Of a stretch of 9,348 nucleotides of DNA, positions 1 to 7,038 are shown in pieces (within the stretch, counting starts at the first letter, position 1; each line of letters begins with the position of its first letter). Location of the stretch: contig JBFFZZ010000112.1 of assembly GCA_041568335.1 (NCBI GenBank), forward strand, positions 1 to 9,348. The letters run 5' to 3'. The stretch comes from WVWW01 sp041568335 (GTDB lineage Bacteria; Acidobacteriota; Polarisedimenticolia; Polarisedimenticolales; Polarisedimenticolaceae). The notes beneath the pieces were generated by a model. It worked only from the letters and a program-made list of their open reading frames with translations. It did no database searches and was not told the DNA's origin. The position numbers were made by a program, and so were the translations under genes.

Positions 1-2
1 AC

Positions 3-1427
3 GAGCTCTGGCGCGACGAGGCCGAGCCGTGGCTGATCGGCCGCGACAGCGCGACCCCCGTCGATCTGTGGACTCACATGAGCACCCAGGGCCACCCGGC
101 GCTGTGGTACACGGTGACCTGGACGCTCGCGAAGATCACCCACGACCCGCTGATCATGCAGTTGTTCAACCTCGGTCTCGCCGCGATCCTGGCCTGGATC
201 GTCGGCCGTCACGCGCCGTTCCCCCGTTGGATCCGGATCCCGTTCTGCCTGAGCTACTACCCGATCTTCGAGTTCACGGTCCTCAACCGCGCCTACATGG
301 CGCAACTCCTGCTGGCAACGTGGGTCTGTGTCCTGTGGCCGCGCCGCGCCGAGGCGCGTTGGTGGATCGCCGCGTTGCTCGCGCTGCTCTCCCAGACGAT
401 CGTCTACGGCGCCATCATGGCCGGTGGCCTGGTGCTGGCGCTGTTCCTGCTGTCGTTGAAACCGGACGATCCGCTGGCCCGGCTCTCGTTGCGCGAAAAG
501 CTGGGCCCGCTCGCATTGGCGGTCGCCGGGATCGCCGGGGGGGCCGGGTACGCCTACTGGCAGGCGAAACGCATGGTCGCCCACCTGGGAACTTACAGGC
601 CGAGCTACGACTTCGAATGGCTCGCCGGCGCGGTGTCCACCTGGATGCGCGGCGCCCTGCCGCTACCCGACCCCGGGAGTCCCGACGTGTGGAACACGAA
701 CATCGTCGACGCGCTCGGTGCGGGCTCGGCGCCGGCCGGTCTGATCGGGGGGCTCGTCTTCTTCACGCTTGGGCTGGTATCGCTGCGCCGCTCGTTCCCG
801 TTGGTCGCCGCCTTCGTCGTCGGCGCGGGGGCGATGTTCGCGATCACCGCCGTGATGTGGCACGGCCAACAGCGCCATCACGCCCAACCATTCGTATTCT
901 GGTGGATCCTGCTCTGGATTGCGGTCGCGTCGGGCATGAGCTGGCCGCGGCTTCACTCGCGCGTGCTGGCCGGTCTGATCGCGCTGCACTGCGTCGGCGC
1001 CGTGTGGTTGCTGGCCACGGATGCCCGGAGACCGTTCTCGCATGCGCGTAACGTCGCGGCGTTGCTGCGGACCGACGAATGGCGCGAGCATCCCGTCATC
1101 GGTCACGTCGACTTCACGGTGGAGCCGATCGCGGTCTGGCTCGACCGCCCGATCTACTATGTCGAGCAGCGACGTTTCGGGACCTTCATGGACTGGAGCT
1201 ACAAGCGCCGAGACGCCACGACGGACCACGTCATCCGTGAAGCGATCCGGATGGCGCGGAGCGAGCATCGTGAAGTTCTTCTCGTCCTGAGCTACCCCGG
1301 GAACTTGGATCTCGGCGATGAGTTGAACGTGGACGATGCGGTCATGCGGCACACGCACCGCTTCGAGGGCGCGATCGTCCCGGACGAGAACTACTACCTT
1401 TACACCATCGCTCCCCTCGAACCCTAG
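3..1427 (+). CDS. GT-C fold membrane glycosyltransferase, PMT/GT39-like (5' partial)
   Basis: Probably transfers a sugar from a polyprenyl-phosphate donor to a lipid or protein on the outer face of the cytoplasmic membrane, as GT39/ArnT/PMT relatives do; donor and acceptor cannot be told. The frame is open to the window edge. The first codons read ELWRDEAEPWLIGRD, then GHPALWY: the first extracytoplasmic loop of this superfamily, with the acidic Asp-Glu pair at residues 5-6 of the visible part. The ATG at 78 is therefore internal and the true start lies upstream of base 1. Several hydrophobic helices follow (about residues 40-335), with a YPIFEFTVLNRAYM segment resembling the family's FEY...aRsYa loop. 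The last 130 or so residues are a soluble tail (HVDFTVEPIAVWLDRPIYYVE) typical of bacterial members. The stop TAG is four bases before the GT2 gene, suggesting cotranscription. Family call firm, substrate unknown. Confidence 0.85.
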   Translation, partial: ELWRDEAEPWLIGRDSATPVDLWTHMSTQGHPALWYTVTWTLAKITHDPLIMQLFNLGLAAILAWIVGRHAPFPRWIRIPFCLSYYPIFEFTVLNRAYMAQLLLATWVCVLWPRRAEARWWIAALLALLSQTIVYGAIMAGGLVLALFLLSLKPDDPLARLSLREKLGPLALAVAGIAGGAGYAYWQAKRMVAHLGTYRPSYDFEWLAGAVSTWMRGALPLPDPGSPDVWNTNIVDALGAGSAPAGLIGGLVFFTLGLVSLRRSFPLVAAFVVGAGAMFAITAVMWHGQQRHHAQPFVFWWILLWIAVASGMSWPRLHSRVLAGLIALHCVGAVWLLATDARRPFSHARNVAALLRTDEWREHPVIGHVDFTVEPIAVWLDRPIYYVEQRRFGTFMDWSYKRRDATTDHVIREAIRMARSEHREVLLVLSYPGNLDLGDELNVDDAVMRHTHRFEGAIVPDENYYLYTIAPLEP

Positions 1428-1431
1428 ACGA

Positions 1432-2436
1432 GTGGCGGCCGCGGTCTCGATCCTGCTTCCCGTCTTCAACGCCGCGGACACGCTGGGTTCCTGTCTCGAG
1501 AGTATTCGCCGCCAGAGCTTTTGCGACTGGCAGTGCGTCGCCGTGGACGACGGCTCGACCGACGGTTGTGTCGAACAGATCGCATCCTCCGCGGCGAAGG
1601 ATCCACGGTTCCTTCTCGTCGAGCGCGAGCACTCCGGCCTCGTGACGACCCTCAACGCCGGGCTCGACCATTGCACCGGTGAATTCGTCGCACGAATGGA
1701 TGCCGACGACCGCATGCATCGGGACCGGATCGCGGCGCAGGTGCGCCTCCTGTCGGCCGACACGTCGCTCGAGCTGGTCGGCTGCCGCGTGCGCTCGTTC
1801 CCACGATCGGGGTTGGGGGCCGGATCCCGCGAGTACGAGAGCTGGCTCAACTCGATGCGATCGGCGGCCGACGTTCACCGCGAGCGTTTCATCGAATGCC
1901 CGCTCGCCCACCCGACATGGATGCTGCGGCGCGCCTCGCTTGCGCGGCTGCGCTACCGCGACCGCGGCTGGCCCGAGGATTACGACCTGATCCTGCGTCT
2001 CCTACGCGACGGTCCGCGCGCGGGCATCGTGCCGGATCGGCTGCTCGGTTGGCGGCATCACCCGGACCGCCTGTCGCGCCGCGACCCACGCTACGGACTC
2101 GATCGCTTTACGGCCTGTCGCGCGCATTTCCTCGCCCGCGACCACCTTCGCGACACAACGGGCTACCTGCTCTGGGGCTACGGCCAAACCGGCCGGGCCC
2201 TCCGCCGCGCGCTCGCCGATCACGGCAAGCGGCTCACCGGCCTCATCGAGGTGCATCGCGGCCGCATCGGTCAGACCATCCACGGCGCCCCCGTCGTCTG
2301 CCCCGACGACATCGACCGGCTGCCGAACGCCCCGCTGATCGTCTCCGTCTCCGGCGCCGGCCCGCGCGCGGAGATCCGCGCCAAGCTCCGCTCGCTGGGC
2401 CGCATCGAGAACCGCGACTACCTCTGTGCCGCCTGA
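1432..2436 (+). CDS. GT2 family glycosyltransferase with C-terminal Rossmann-like domain
   Basis: A 334-residue cytosolic GT-A enzyme that should transfer a sugar from a nucleotide-sugar donor; the acceptor is unknown. I chose the GTG at 1432 because it lies just before the first beta strand (VSILLPVFNAADTL). The ATG at 1336 would overlap the upstream gene by about 90 bases and add an Arg/Thr/Ser-rich out-of-frame translation. Domain 1, about residues 5-215, has the nucleotide-binding VDDGSTDG (38-45), the metal-binding DXD within MDADD (89-93), and an acidic WPEDYDL (180-186) as the likely catalytic-base region. Domain 2, about 243-334, opens with LLWGYGQTGRALRRAL, a glycine-rich dinucleotide-type loop. 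It ends YLCAA, as in the small Rossmann-like modules I recall fused to some GT2 enzymes. There are no membrane segments, so it is not an ArnC/DPMS-type donor synthase. No convincing Shine-Dalgarno precedes the GTG, so translational coupling to the upstream gene is likely. Confidence 0.9.
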   Translation: MAAAVSILLPVFNAADTLGSCLESIRRQSFCDWQCVAVDDGSTDGCVEQIASSAAKDPRFLLVEREHSGLVTTLNAGLDHCTGEFVARMDADDRMHRDRIAAQVRLLSADTSLELVGCRVRSFPRSGLGAGSREYESWLNSMRSAADVHRERFIECPLAHPTWMLRRASLARLRYRDRGWPEDYDLILRLLRDGPRAGIVPDRLLGWRHHPDRLSRRDPRYGLDRFTACRAHFLARDHLRDTTGYLLWGYGQTGRALRRALADHGKRLTGLIEVHRGRIGQTIHGAPVVCPDDIDRLPNAPLIVSVSGAGPRAEIRAKLRSLGRIENRDYLCAA

Positions 2437-2460
2437 GCGACGCACTGCCGTGCCCCGATC
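2437..2460. other. Convergent intergenic gap without visible terminator
   Basis: Only 24 bases separate the stop of the plus-strand GT2 gene from the stop of the minus-strand YqeY-domain gene. I see no GC-rich hairpin followed by a T-run on either strand here. The two operons either use factor-dependent termination or produce 3'-overlapping transcripts. Confidence 0.5.
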
Positions 2461-2928
2461 TTATTGAGGTTTCAGGCGCGACTGCACGATCCGGTTGACG
2501 AGCTTGCCGTCGGCACGGCCCTTGACCTGGGGCATCACGAGCTTCATGACGGCGCCCATATCCCTCGGCTGCGAGGCGCCCGATTCCCGGACGGCCGCAT
2601 CGACGATCGCGGCGATTTCATCTTCGGTCATCTGCTGCGGGAGGTAGGCCTTGAGGATCTCCAGCTCCGCTCGTTCGGCGGCGGCCAGGTCGTCGCGGCC
2701 GCCCTGCTCGTAGCTCTCGATCGAGTCGCGACGTTGCTTGGCATAGGCGGACACGACGCTCTGGATGTCGTCGTCCGACAACTCGGCCCCGGCGCCCCTC
2801 TTGCCGCGTAGCTCGACCTGCTTTTCCTGGACCTTGGACTTGACCATGCGCAGGCAGCTCAACCGCTGCTTGTCACCCGCCTTGAGCGCCGTCTTGAGAT
2901 CGTCTTCGATCCTTTGCTTCAGGGACAT
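2461..2928 (-). CDS. GatB/YqeY domain-containing protein
   Basis: A 155-residue member of the YqeY family, which resembles the C-terminal tail domain of the GatB subunit of the tRNA-dependent amidotransferase. Its function as a stand-alone protein is not well settled. The family pattern is plain: MSLKQRIEDDLKTALKAGDK at the N terminus, RLSCLRMVKSKVQEK, a DDDIQSVVSAYAKQRRDSIE helix, AELEILKAYLPQQMTEDEI in the middle, then DMGAVMKLVMPQVKGRADG and a C-terminal NRIVQSRL. Length is about the family norm (near 150). The ATG at 2928 fits the family N terminus and has a GGAGG six bases upstream; an in-frame ATG at 2976 would add an Arg-rich leader overlapping trkH. It starts 19 bases after trkH ends, so it is probably the last gene of the operon. 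The link to potassium transport is likely coincidental housekeeping. Confidence 0.93.
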   Translation of the reverse strand: MSLKQRIEDDLKTALKAGDKQRLSCLRMVKSKVQEKQVELRGKRGAGAELSDDDIQSVVSAYAKQRRDSIESYEQGGRDDLAAAERAELEILKAYLPQQMTEDEIAAIVDAAVRESGASQPRDMGAVMKLVMPQVKGRADGKLVNRIVQSRLKPQ

Positions 2929-2934
2929 CGGCAA

Positions 2935-2939
2935 CCTCC
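2935..2939 (-). promoter_or_regulatory. Shine-Dalgarno GGAGG of the YqeY-domain gene
   Basis: The minus strand reads GGAGG, six bases, then the ATG at 2928. This strong site settles the start of the YqeY-domain gene and contrasts with the weak or absent sites before the other genes of the run. Confidence 0.75.
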
Positions 2940-2947
2940 GTCTTCGC

Positions 2948-4402
2948 CTAACGCAACCATCGCCGGGGGCGTACAAAGAGAATCACGAGAATCGTGTAAA
3001 GCTCGAGCCGGCCGATGATCATCAACGACATCAGGACGACCTTGGCTTGCGGCTCGAAGAACGCGTAGTTCTGCTCGGGTCCGACCATCCCGAACCCCGG
3101 GCCGACGTTGCCCAGGCACGCGGCCGAGGCGGCAAACGCGGTGATCATGTCGTGGCCCATGAGGGACAGGATCAGACCGCCGGCCGCAAACAGGCTGAGG
3201 AACAGGATCAGGAACGTCGTGACCGACGTGACCACGCTGTCCGGCACAGCGCGAGTGCCGAGCCGAACGGGAATCACCGCGTGGGGTCGAAGGATGCGTT
3301 TCAGATCCGCGACCATCTTGCGCAGGACGATCATCCATCGCGCGACCTTCACGGAGCCCGTGGTCGAACCGGCGCAACCGCCGACGAACATGAGCATGAA
3401 CAACAACGCTCGTGAAAAGTGCGGCCAGGCGTCAAAATCCGCGGTGTGGTATCCGGTACCGGTCATGATCGTGGCCACCTGGAACACGCCGTACCTCACG
3501 GCGCCCACGAACCCCTCACCGCGGTTGAGCAGCAGATCGGCGACCAAAAGCACGAACGCGATCGAGAGCAACGATACGTAGAGACGGAACTCGCTGTCGC
3601 GCAGCAACGGCCCCGGACGCCCGCGGGTCCATTGAAAATGAAGCGCGAAGTTCGCCCCGCCGATCAGGATGAAGCCGGCGATCACCATCTCGATCGCGAA
3701 GTTGTCGAAGCCGGCTACCGAATCGTTGAATGTCGAGAAACCGCCCGTCGACATCGTCGTCATCGCGTGACAGACCGCGTCGAACATCCCCACCCCCAAG
3801 ACCATCAGGATGAGCGCCTCGGCCAGTGTGAACCCCGCGTAGATGACCCAGAGCGCCTTCGCGGTCTGCGCGATACGGGGTGTCAGCTTCTCCGTCGTCG
3901 GCCCGGGGGCCTCCGCGCCGAGAAGCTCCATCCCGCCGACGGCGAGTTTCGGCAGGATCGCGATACCCAGCACGATGATCCCCATACCGCCGAGCCATTG
4001 CGTGAGCGACCGCCACAGCAACAAACCCTCCGTTTCGGCTTCGATGTCGGTGAGGATCGTCGCGCCGGTGGTGGTGAAGCCCGAGGTCGACTCGAACAGC
4101 GCATCGACGGTAAACATCGGACCTTTGACGAGGATCCATGGGATCGCGCCGATTACCGACGCCGTGACCCACGCCGCCGCGACGAGCAGGAATGCTTCAT
4201 GACGCCCCAGAGAAAGTTCGCCATCGGGCTTGAACGTATGTTGCAGCGCCAGCCCGGCGACGAGCGCCAAGCCGGTCGAGATCAGGAACGCGTGAAAGTC
4301 AGGACCGTCCCGCACGTACGACACGATCGTCGGAACGAGCAGCGCGACGGTGATCGCCAACAACAGGCGACCGAGCAGGTAGAAGACGGAGCCGAATTTC
4401 AT
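2948..4402 (-). CDS. trkH: Trk potassium uptake channel, membrane subunit TrkH
   Basis: A 484-residue integral membrane protein, the usual TrkH length, forming the potassium-conducting pore in the cytoplasmic membrane. It has the four membrane-pore-membrane repeats of the SKT superfamily. Their selectivity filters are visible in order: FTTTGAT (109-115), MSTGGFST (217-224), TGTGYHT (314-320) and CLGNVGPGFG (429-438). Between repeats 3 and 4 the segment GGCAGSTTGSVKVARW (341-356) is the conserved intramembrane-loop region that gates the pore. The second-helix motif TQWLGGMGIIVLGIAILP (134-151) is also classic TrkH. The ATG overlaps the trkA stop as ATGA, so translation is probably coupled and the two subunits made together. 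Filter glycines are intact in all four repeats, so the channel should be functional and potassium-selective. KtrB is the alternative, but length and motifs favour TrkH. Confidence 0.95.
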   Translation of the reverse strand: MKFGSVFYLLGRLLLAITVALLVPTIVSYVRDGPDFHAFLISTGLALVAGLALQHTFKPDGELSLGRHEAFLLVAAAWVTASVIGAIPWILVKGPMFTVDALFESTSGFTTTGATILTDIEAETEGLLLWRSLTQWLGGMGIIVLGIAILPKLAVGGMELLGAEAPGPTTEKLTPRIAQTAKALWVIYAGFTLAEALILMVLGVGMFDAVCHAMTTMSTGGFSTFNDSVAGFDNFAIEMVIAGFILIGGANFALHFQWTRGRPGPLLRDSEFRLYVSLLSIAFVLLVADLLLNRGEGFVGAVRYGVFQVATIMTGTGYHTADFDAWPHFSRALLFMLMFVGGCAGSTTGSVKVARWMIVLRKMVADLKRILRPHAVIPVRLGTRAVPDSVVTSVTTFLILFLSLFAAGGLILSLMGHDMITAFAASAACLGNVGPGFGMVGPEQNYAFFEPQAKVVLMSLMIIGRLELYTILVILFVRPRRWLR

Positions 4403-5730
4403 CGCCCGCGAAACAACCGTTCGAGCTGGGGCAACGCCTCGGCGAGTGTGAAGATCACCGCTCGGTCCCCTTCCTCGAAACGGAAATCACCGCCGGGAAT
4501 GAAGCTCAGGTTGCCGCGGATCACCGCGGCGACGATGGCCGCGCGCGGAAAACGCATCTCCGCGAGCGATTTCTTGAGCACGCGGGCCCGTGCCGGAACT
4601 TGAAACTCCACGACCTCGGCATCACCGCCCTCGACCAGATCCATGCTGAGGATCTCCTGCCGGTGCACCATGCGCAGGATCGTGCCCGCGATCATCATCC
4701 GTGGCGAAACCGGTACGTCGATCTGAACCGCCTGCATCAGGTTGAGGAACTCCGGCCGGTGGTACAAGGCAACGACGACGCGCGCGCCGGCCTGCCGGGC
4801 GAGCAGCGCCGCCAGCAGGTTGTTCTCGTCGTCCTGCGTCGCGGAGACGAAGTAGTCCGCCTCGGCGACACCCGCCTCGTCCAGCATCTCGGTGTCGATG
4901 GCGTTGCCCTCGAGCACCAGGGCCTCGGGCACCTTCGCCGCAAAGTCGAATGCCCGCTCGCGACCGCGCTGGATCACGGTCACACGGACCTTTTGATGGA
5001 TCAGCATCCGGGAGAGCGCCGCGCCGACGTGTCCCGCGCCGGCGATCACGACGTGTTCGACGGTTTCCGACTCCAGCCCGATCGACGCGAGATAGTCCGC
5101 CGCGGTCTCGGTCGGGCCAACGGCGTAGAGCAGGTCGCCGGGACGCAGCTTGGTGTCGCCGCGCGGGATCACCGTCCCGGATGAGCGATGGATCCCGGCG
5201 AGGATCCACCCCGCGGGTCCCTCGATTTCCTTGAGCCGGCGGCCGTAGATCGGCGCGCTGATCGACGGCCGAGCCTGCAGCATCACCAGCTTGCCGTCGC
5301 CGAACGAACGCGCCTTGCCCGCTCCGGGCACCCGGGTCAGGCCGACGATCTCCTCGGCGACCAGCCGCTCGGGGTACAGCGGCGTGATGCCGTCGTCTTT
5401 TCTGACGAGCGGGTTCTTCCCCATGTCCGGGTTGCCGATACGCACGACGGCATGTTTGGCGCCTATCGCGCGTGCGGTGATCGACGACAGGATATTGACG
5501 GCGTCGTTGTCGGAAACCGCGAACAGCAGATCCGCGCTGTCGATCCCGTGTTTCCTGAGCAGCCGCGGGTTACAACCGTCGCCGCGTACCGCGAGGAGAT
5601 CCATCGACTTCTGGAGATCGGCGACCTTCTTCGCATTGCGCTCGATGATGACGAGGTCGTGGCCTTCCAGCACCAACGACGAGGCGATGTGAATCCCGAC
5701 CTCACCGGCGCCGACGATGAAGATCCTCAT
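4399..5730 (-). CDS. trkA: Trk potassium channel regulatory subunit TrkA
   Basis: A 443-residue cytosolic protein with the duplicated layout of full-length TrkA: RCK_N, TrkA_C, RCK_N, TrkA_C. It assembles under TrkH and gates the pore in response to bound nucleotides. The first nucleotide site is GAGEVG (7-12) with Glu30 closing strand beta-2 (LVIIERN), the usual mark of NAD(H) binding. A first TrkA_C module covers about 135-215. The second nucleotide loop is GAGHVG (231-236), but the matching beta-2 end reads VTVIQRGRER with no acidic residue. The last C-terminal module is about 365-443 (EVVEFQVPARARVLKKSL). The ATG lies 12 bases after the Nramp-like gene stop, without a clear ribosome binding site, and the stop overlaps the trkH start. 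The call is firm; unequal ligand use by the two halves is inference. Confidence 0.95.
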   Translation of the reverse strand: MRIFIVGAGEVGIHIASSLVLEGHDLVIIERNAKKVADLQKSMDLLAVRGDGCNPRLLRKHGIDSADLLFAVSDNDAVNILSSITARAIGAKHAVVRIGNPDMGKNPLVRKDDGITPLYPERLVAEEIVGLTRVPGAGKARSFGDGKLVMLQARPSISAPIYGRRLKEIEGPAGWILAGIHRSSGTVIPRGDTKLRPGDLLYAVGPTETAADYLASIGLESETVEHVVIAGAGHVGAALSRMLIHQKVRVTVIQRGRERAFDFAAKVPEALVLEGNAIDTEMLDEAGVAEADYFVSATQDDENNLLAALLARQAGARVVVALYHRPEFLNLMQAVQIDVPVSPRMMIAGTILRMVHRQEILSMDLVEGGDAEVVEFQVPARARVLKKSLAEMRFPRAAIVAAVIRGNLSFIPGGDFRFEEGDRAVIFTLAEALPQLERLFRGR

Positions 5731-5742
5731 GGCCGGAGAATT

Positions 5743-7038
5743 CTACCCGACATCGGTGAAGAAATCGCGCGCGGTCTCCAACGCTTTGCCCAGCTCTTGG
5801 TAGGCGATGTAGCCGAACAGGACCAGGCAGACGATCAGCAACGCGATGGTCCATGGCCCGTTCCTGAGCGAACCGACCCACTCGCGGCGGCCGTTGAGGT
5901 ACAGCAGCGTCGCCGCCAGAAACGGGATAAAGAACGCCCCCATCACCGAGTAGATGACGACCAGCAGGACCGGCCTGCCGATCGCGAGCAAGGCCAGCGG
6001 CGGCACCGCCAACCAGAACAGGAAGATCCGGTAGCTCGGCGTGCGGGTCAACTCGATCTCGTTGCCCTGCGCGTCGGTGAGACGATACCCGCGAACCAAC
6101 CGAAGAAAATCGGCGAACAGGTACGGGACCCCTTGCCACACGCCGAGCATCGACGTCGCCACGGCACCCCAGAATCCGATCAGGAACATCCAGCGTCCCG
6201 CAGGCCCCACGACCTGCTCGAGCATTGTCGCCATCGTCAACGCCGCACCGCTTCCCGCGACCTCCTCACCACCGTGCAGCGTGTGCGCGGCGAGGATCAC
6301 GACAGCCACGCCGAAGATCCCGGTCAACGTGTAGGCGACGATCAGATCGAGCCGCATGGTGGACGTGAACCGTCGGCCCTCCCAACCCTTCTCACGAATC
6401 CAGTACCCGTACGAGAGCAGCGTGACGCTGCCGCCGACGCCTCCCATGACACCGAGGATCCACTTTCCGCTGCCCTCGGGAATCGCAGCCTCGCGGATGC
6501 TGCGCGCGGCCGATTCCAACGGCGGCGCTACGAACAACGCGCAACCGATCAAAGCCACGAACATCACGCCGATGAACACCTTGATCGAGCGCTCGAACGT
6601 CGCGTATCCGCCGGTCAGCACCACGCCCGCGGCAACGAGCGAATGGACGATCCCCCAGACCTCCAGCGATACGCCGGGAACCAGCGCGTGCGCCGCGAGA
6701 CCGCAGCTGTTGATCAGCGCGGCGCCGACGATGAACGACCACAGAACGAGGTAGACCATGAAGATCCACTGAACGCCGCGGCCGAGATGGAGCGCCCAGC
6801 CCTCGAGCAACGTGGTCCCCGTCGCGAGTTGCCAGCGGGCGAGCCCTTCATTGAGGGCGAACTTGAACACCGCACCGATCGCCGCAGCCCAGACCACGGC
6901 AAAGCCGAACTTGGAACCCGAAACGGTCGCGGCCACCATGTCACCGGCGCCGACGCCGGTCGCCGCGATGGCGAGCCCCGGCCCCAGAACCAGGAGCGCC
7001 TGTTTGAATCCGAGCCGTCCTGCGGGCCCCTCGGCCAT
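5743..7038 (-). CDS. Nramp-like (LeuT-fold) divalent metal transporter homologue with altered metal site
   Basis: A 431-residue membrane protein with about eleven predicted helices, the Nramp size and layout. The N terminus LLVLGPGLAIAATGVGAGD followed by SGSKFGF lines up with the Nramp helix 1 pattern GPGxxVAxxxxDPGN...GxxFGY. Here the DPGN metal motif is replaced by G30-A31-G32-D33. In helix 6 the canonical MPHN is replaced by a segment around TLLSYGYW (206-213). Canonical Nramps import Mn2+ or Fe2+ with protons through the helix 1 Asp/Asn and helix 6 Met, so this protein should have a different substrate or mechanism. I recall similar GAGD/YGYW proteins in environmental phyla annotated simply as Nramp family. 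I chose the ATG at 7038, which overlaps the RidA-like stop as TGATG; the longer frame back to 7470 runs through the RidA-like gene. The gene sits directly before trkA. Family call good, substrate unknown. Confidence 0.85.
   Translation of the reverse strand: MAEGPAGRLGFKQALLVLGPGLAIAATGVGAGDMVAATVSGSKFGFAVVWAAAIGAVFKFALNEGLARWQLATGTTLLEGWALHLGRGVQWIFMVYLVLWSFIVGAALINSCGLAAHALVPGVSLEVWGIVHSLVAAGVVLTGGYATFERSIKVFIGVMFVALIGCALFVAPPLESAARSIREAAIPEGSGKWILGVMGGVGGSVTLLSYGYWIREKGWEGRRFTSTMRLDLIVAYTLTGIFGVAVVILAAHTLHGGEEVAGSGAALTMATMLEQVVGPAGRWMFLIGFWGAVATSMLGVWQGVPYLFADFLRLVRGYRLTDAQGNEIELTRTPSYRIFLFWLAVPPLALLAIGRPVLLVVIYSVMGAFFIPFLAATLLYLNGRREWVGSLRNGPWTIALLIVCLVLFGYIAYQELGKALETARDFFTDVG

Noticed and set aside
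1336..1431. ATG start for the GT2 gene at 1336
   Set aside because: It overlaps the upstream gene by about 90 bases and adds an Arg/Thr/Ser-rich segment before the first beta strand. The GTG at 1432 fits the family N terminus.
663..1850. Minus-strand open frame of 395 codons opposite the two glycosyltransferases
   Set aside because: It is low-complexity and Arg-rich, spans the boundary of two genuine plus-strand genes and has no family resemblance.
3419..4603. Plus-strand open frame of 394 codons opposite trkH
   Set aside because: It is antisense to a gene with all four selectivity filters intact, and its composition is that of a shadow frame.
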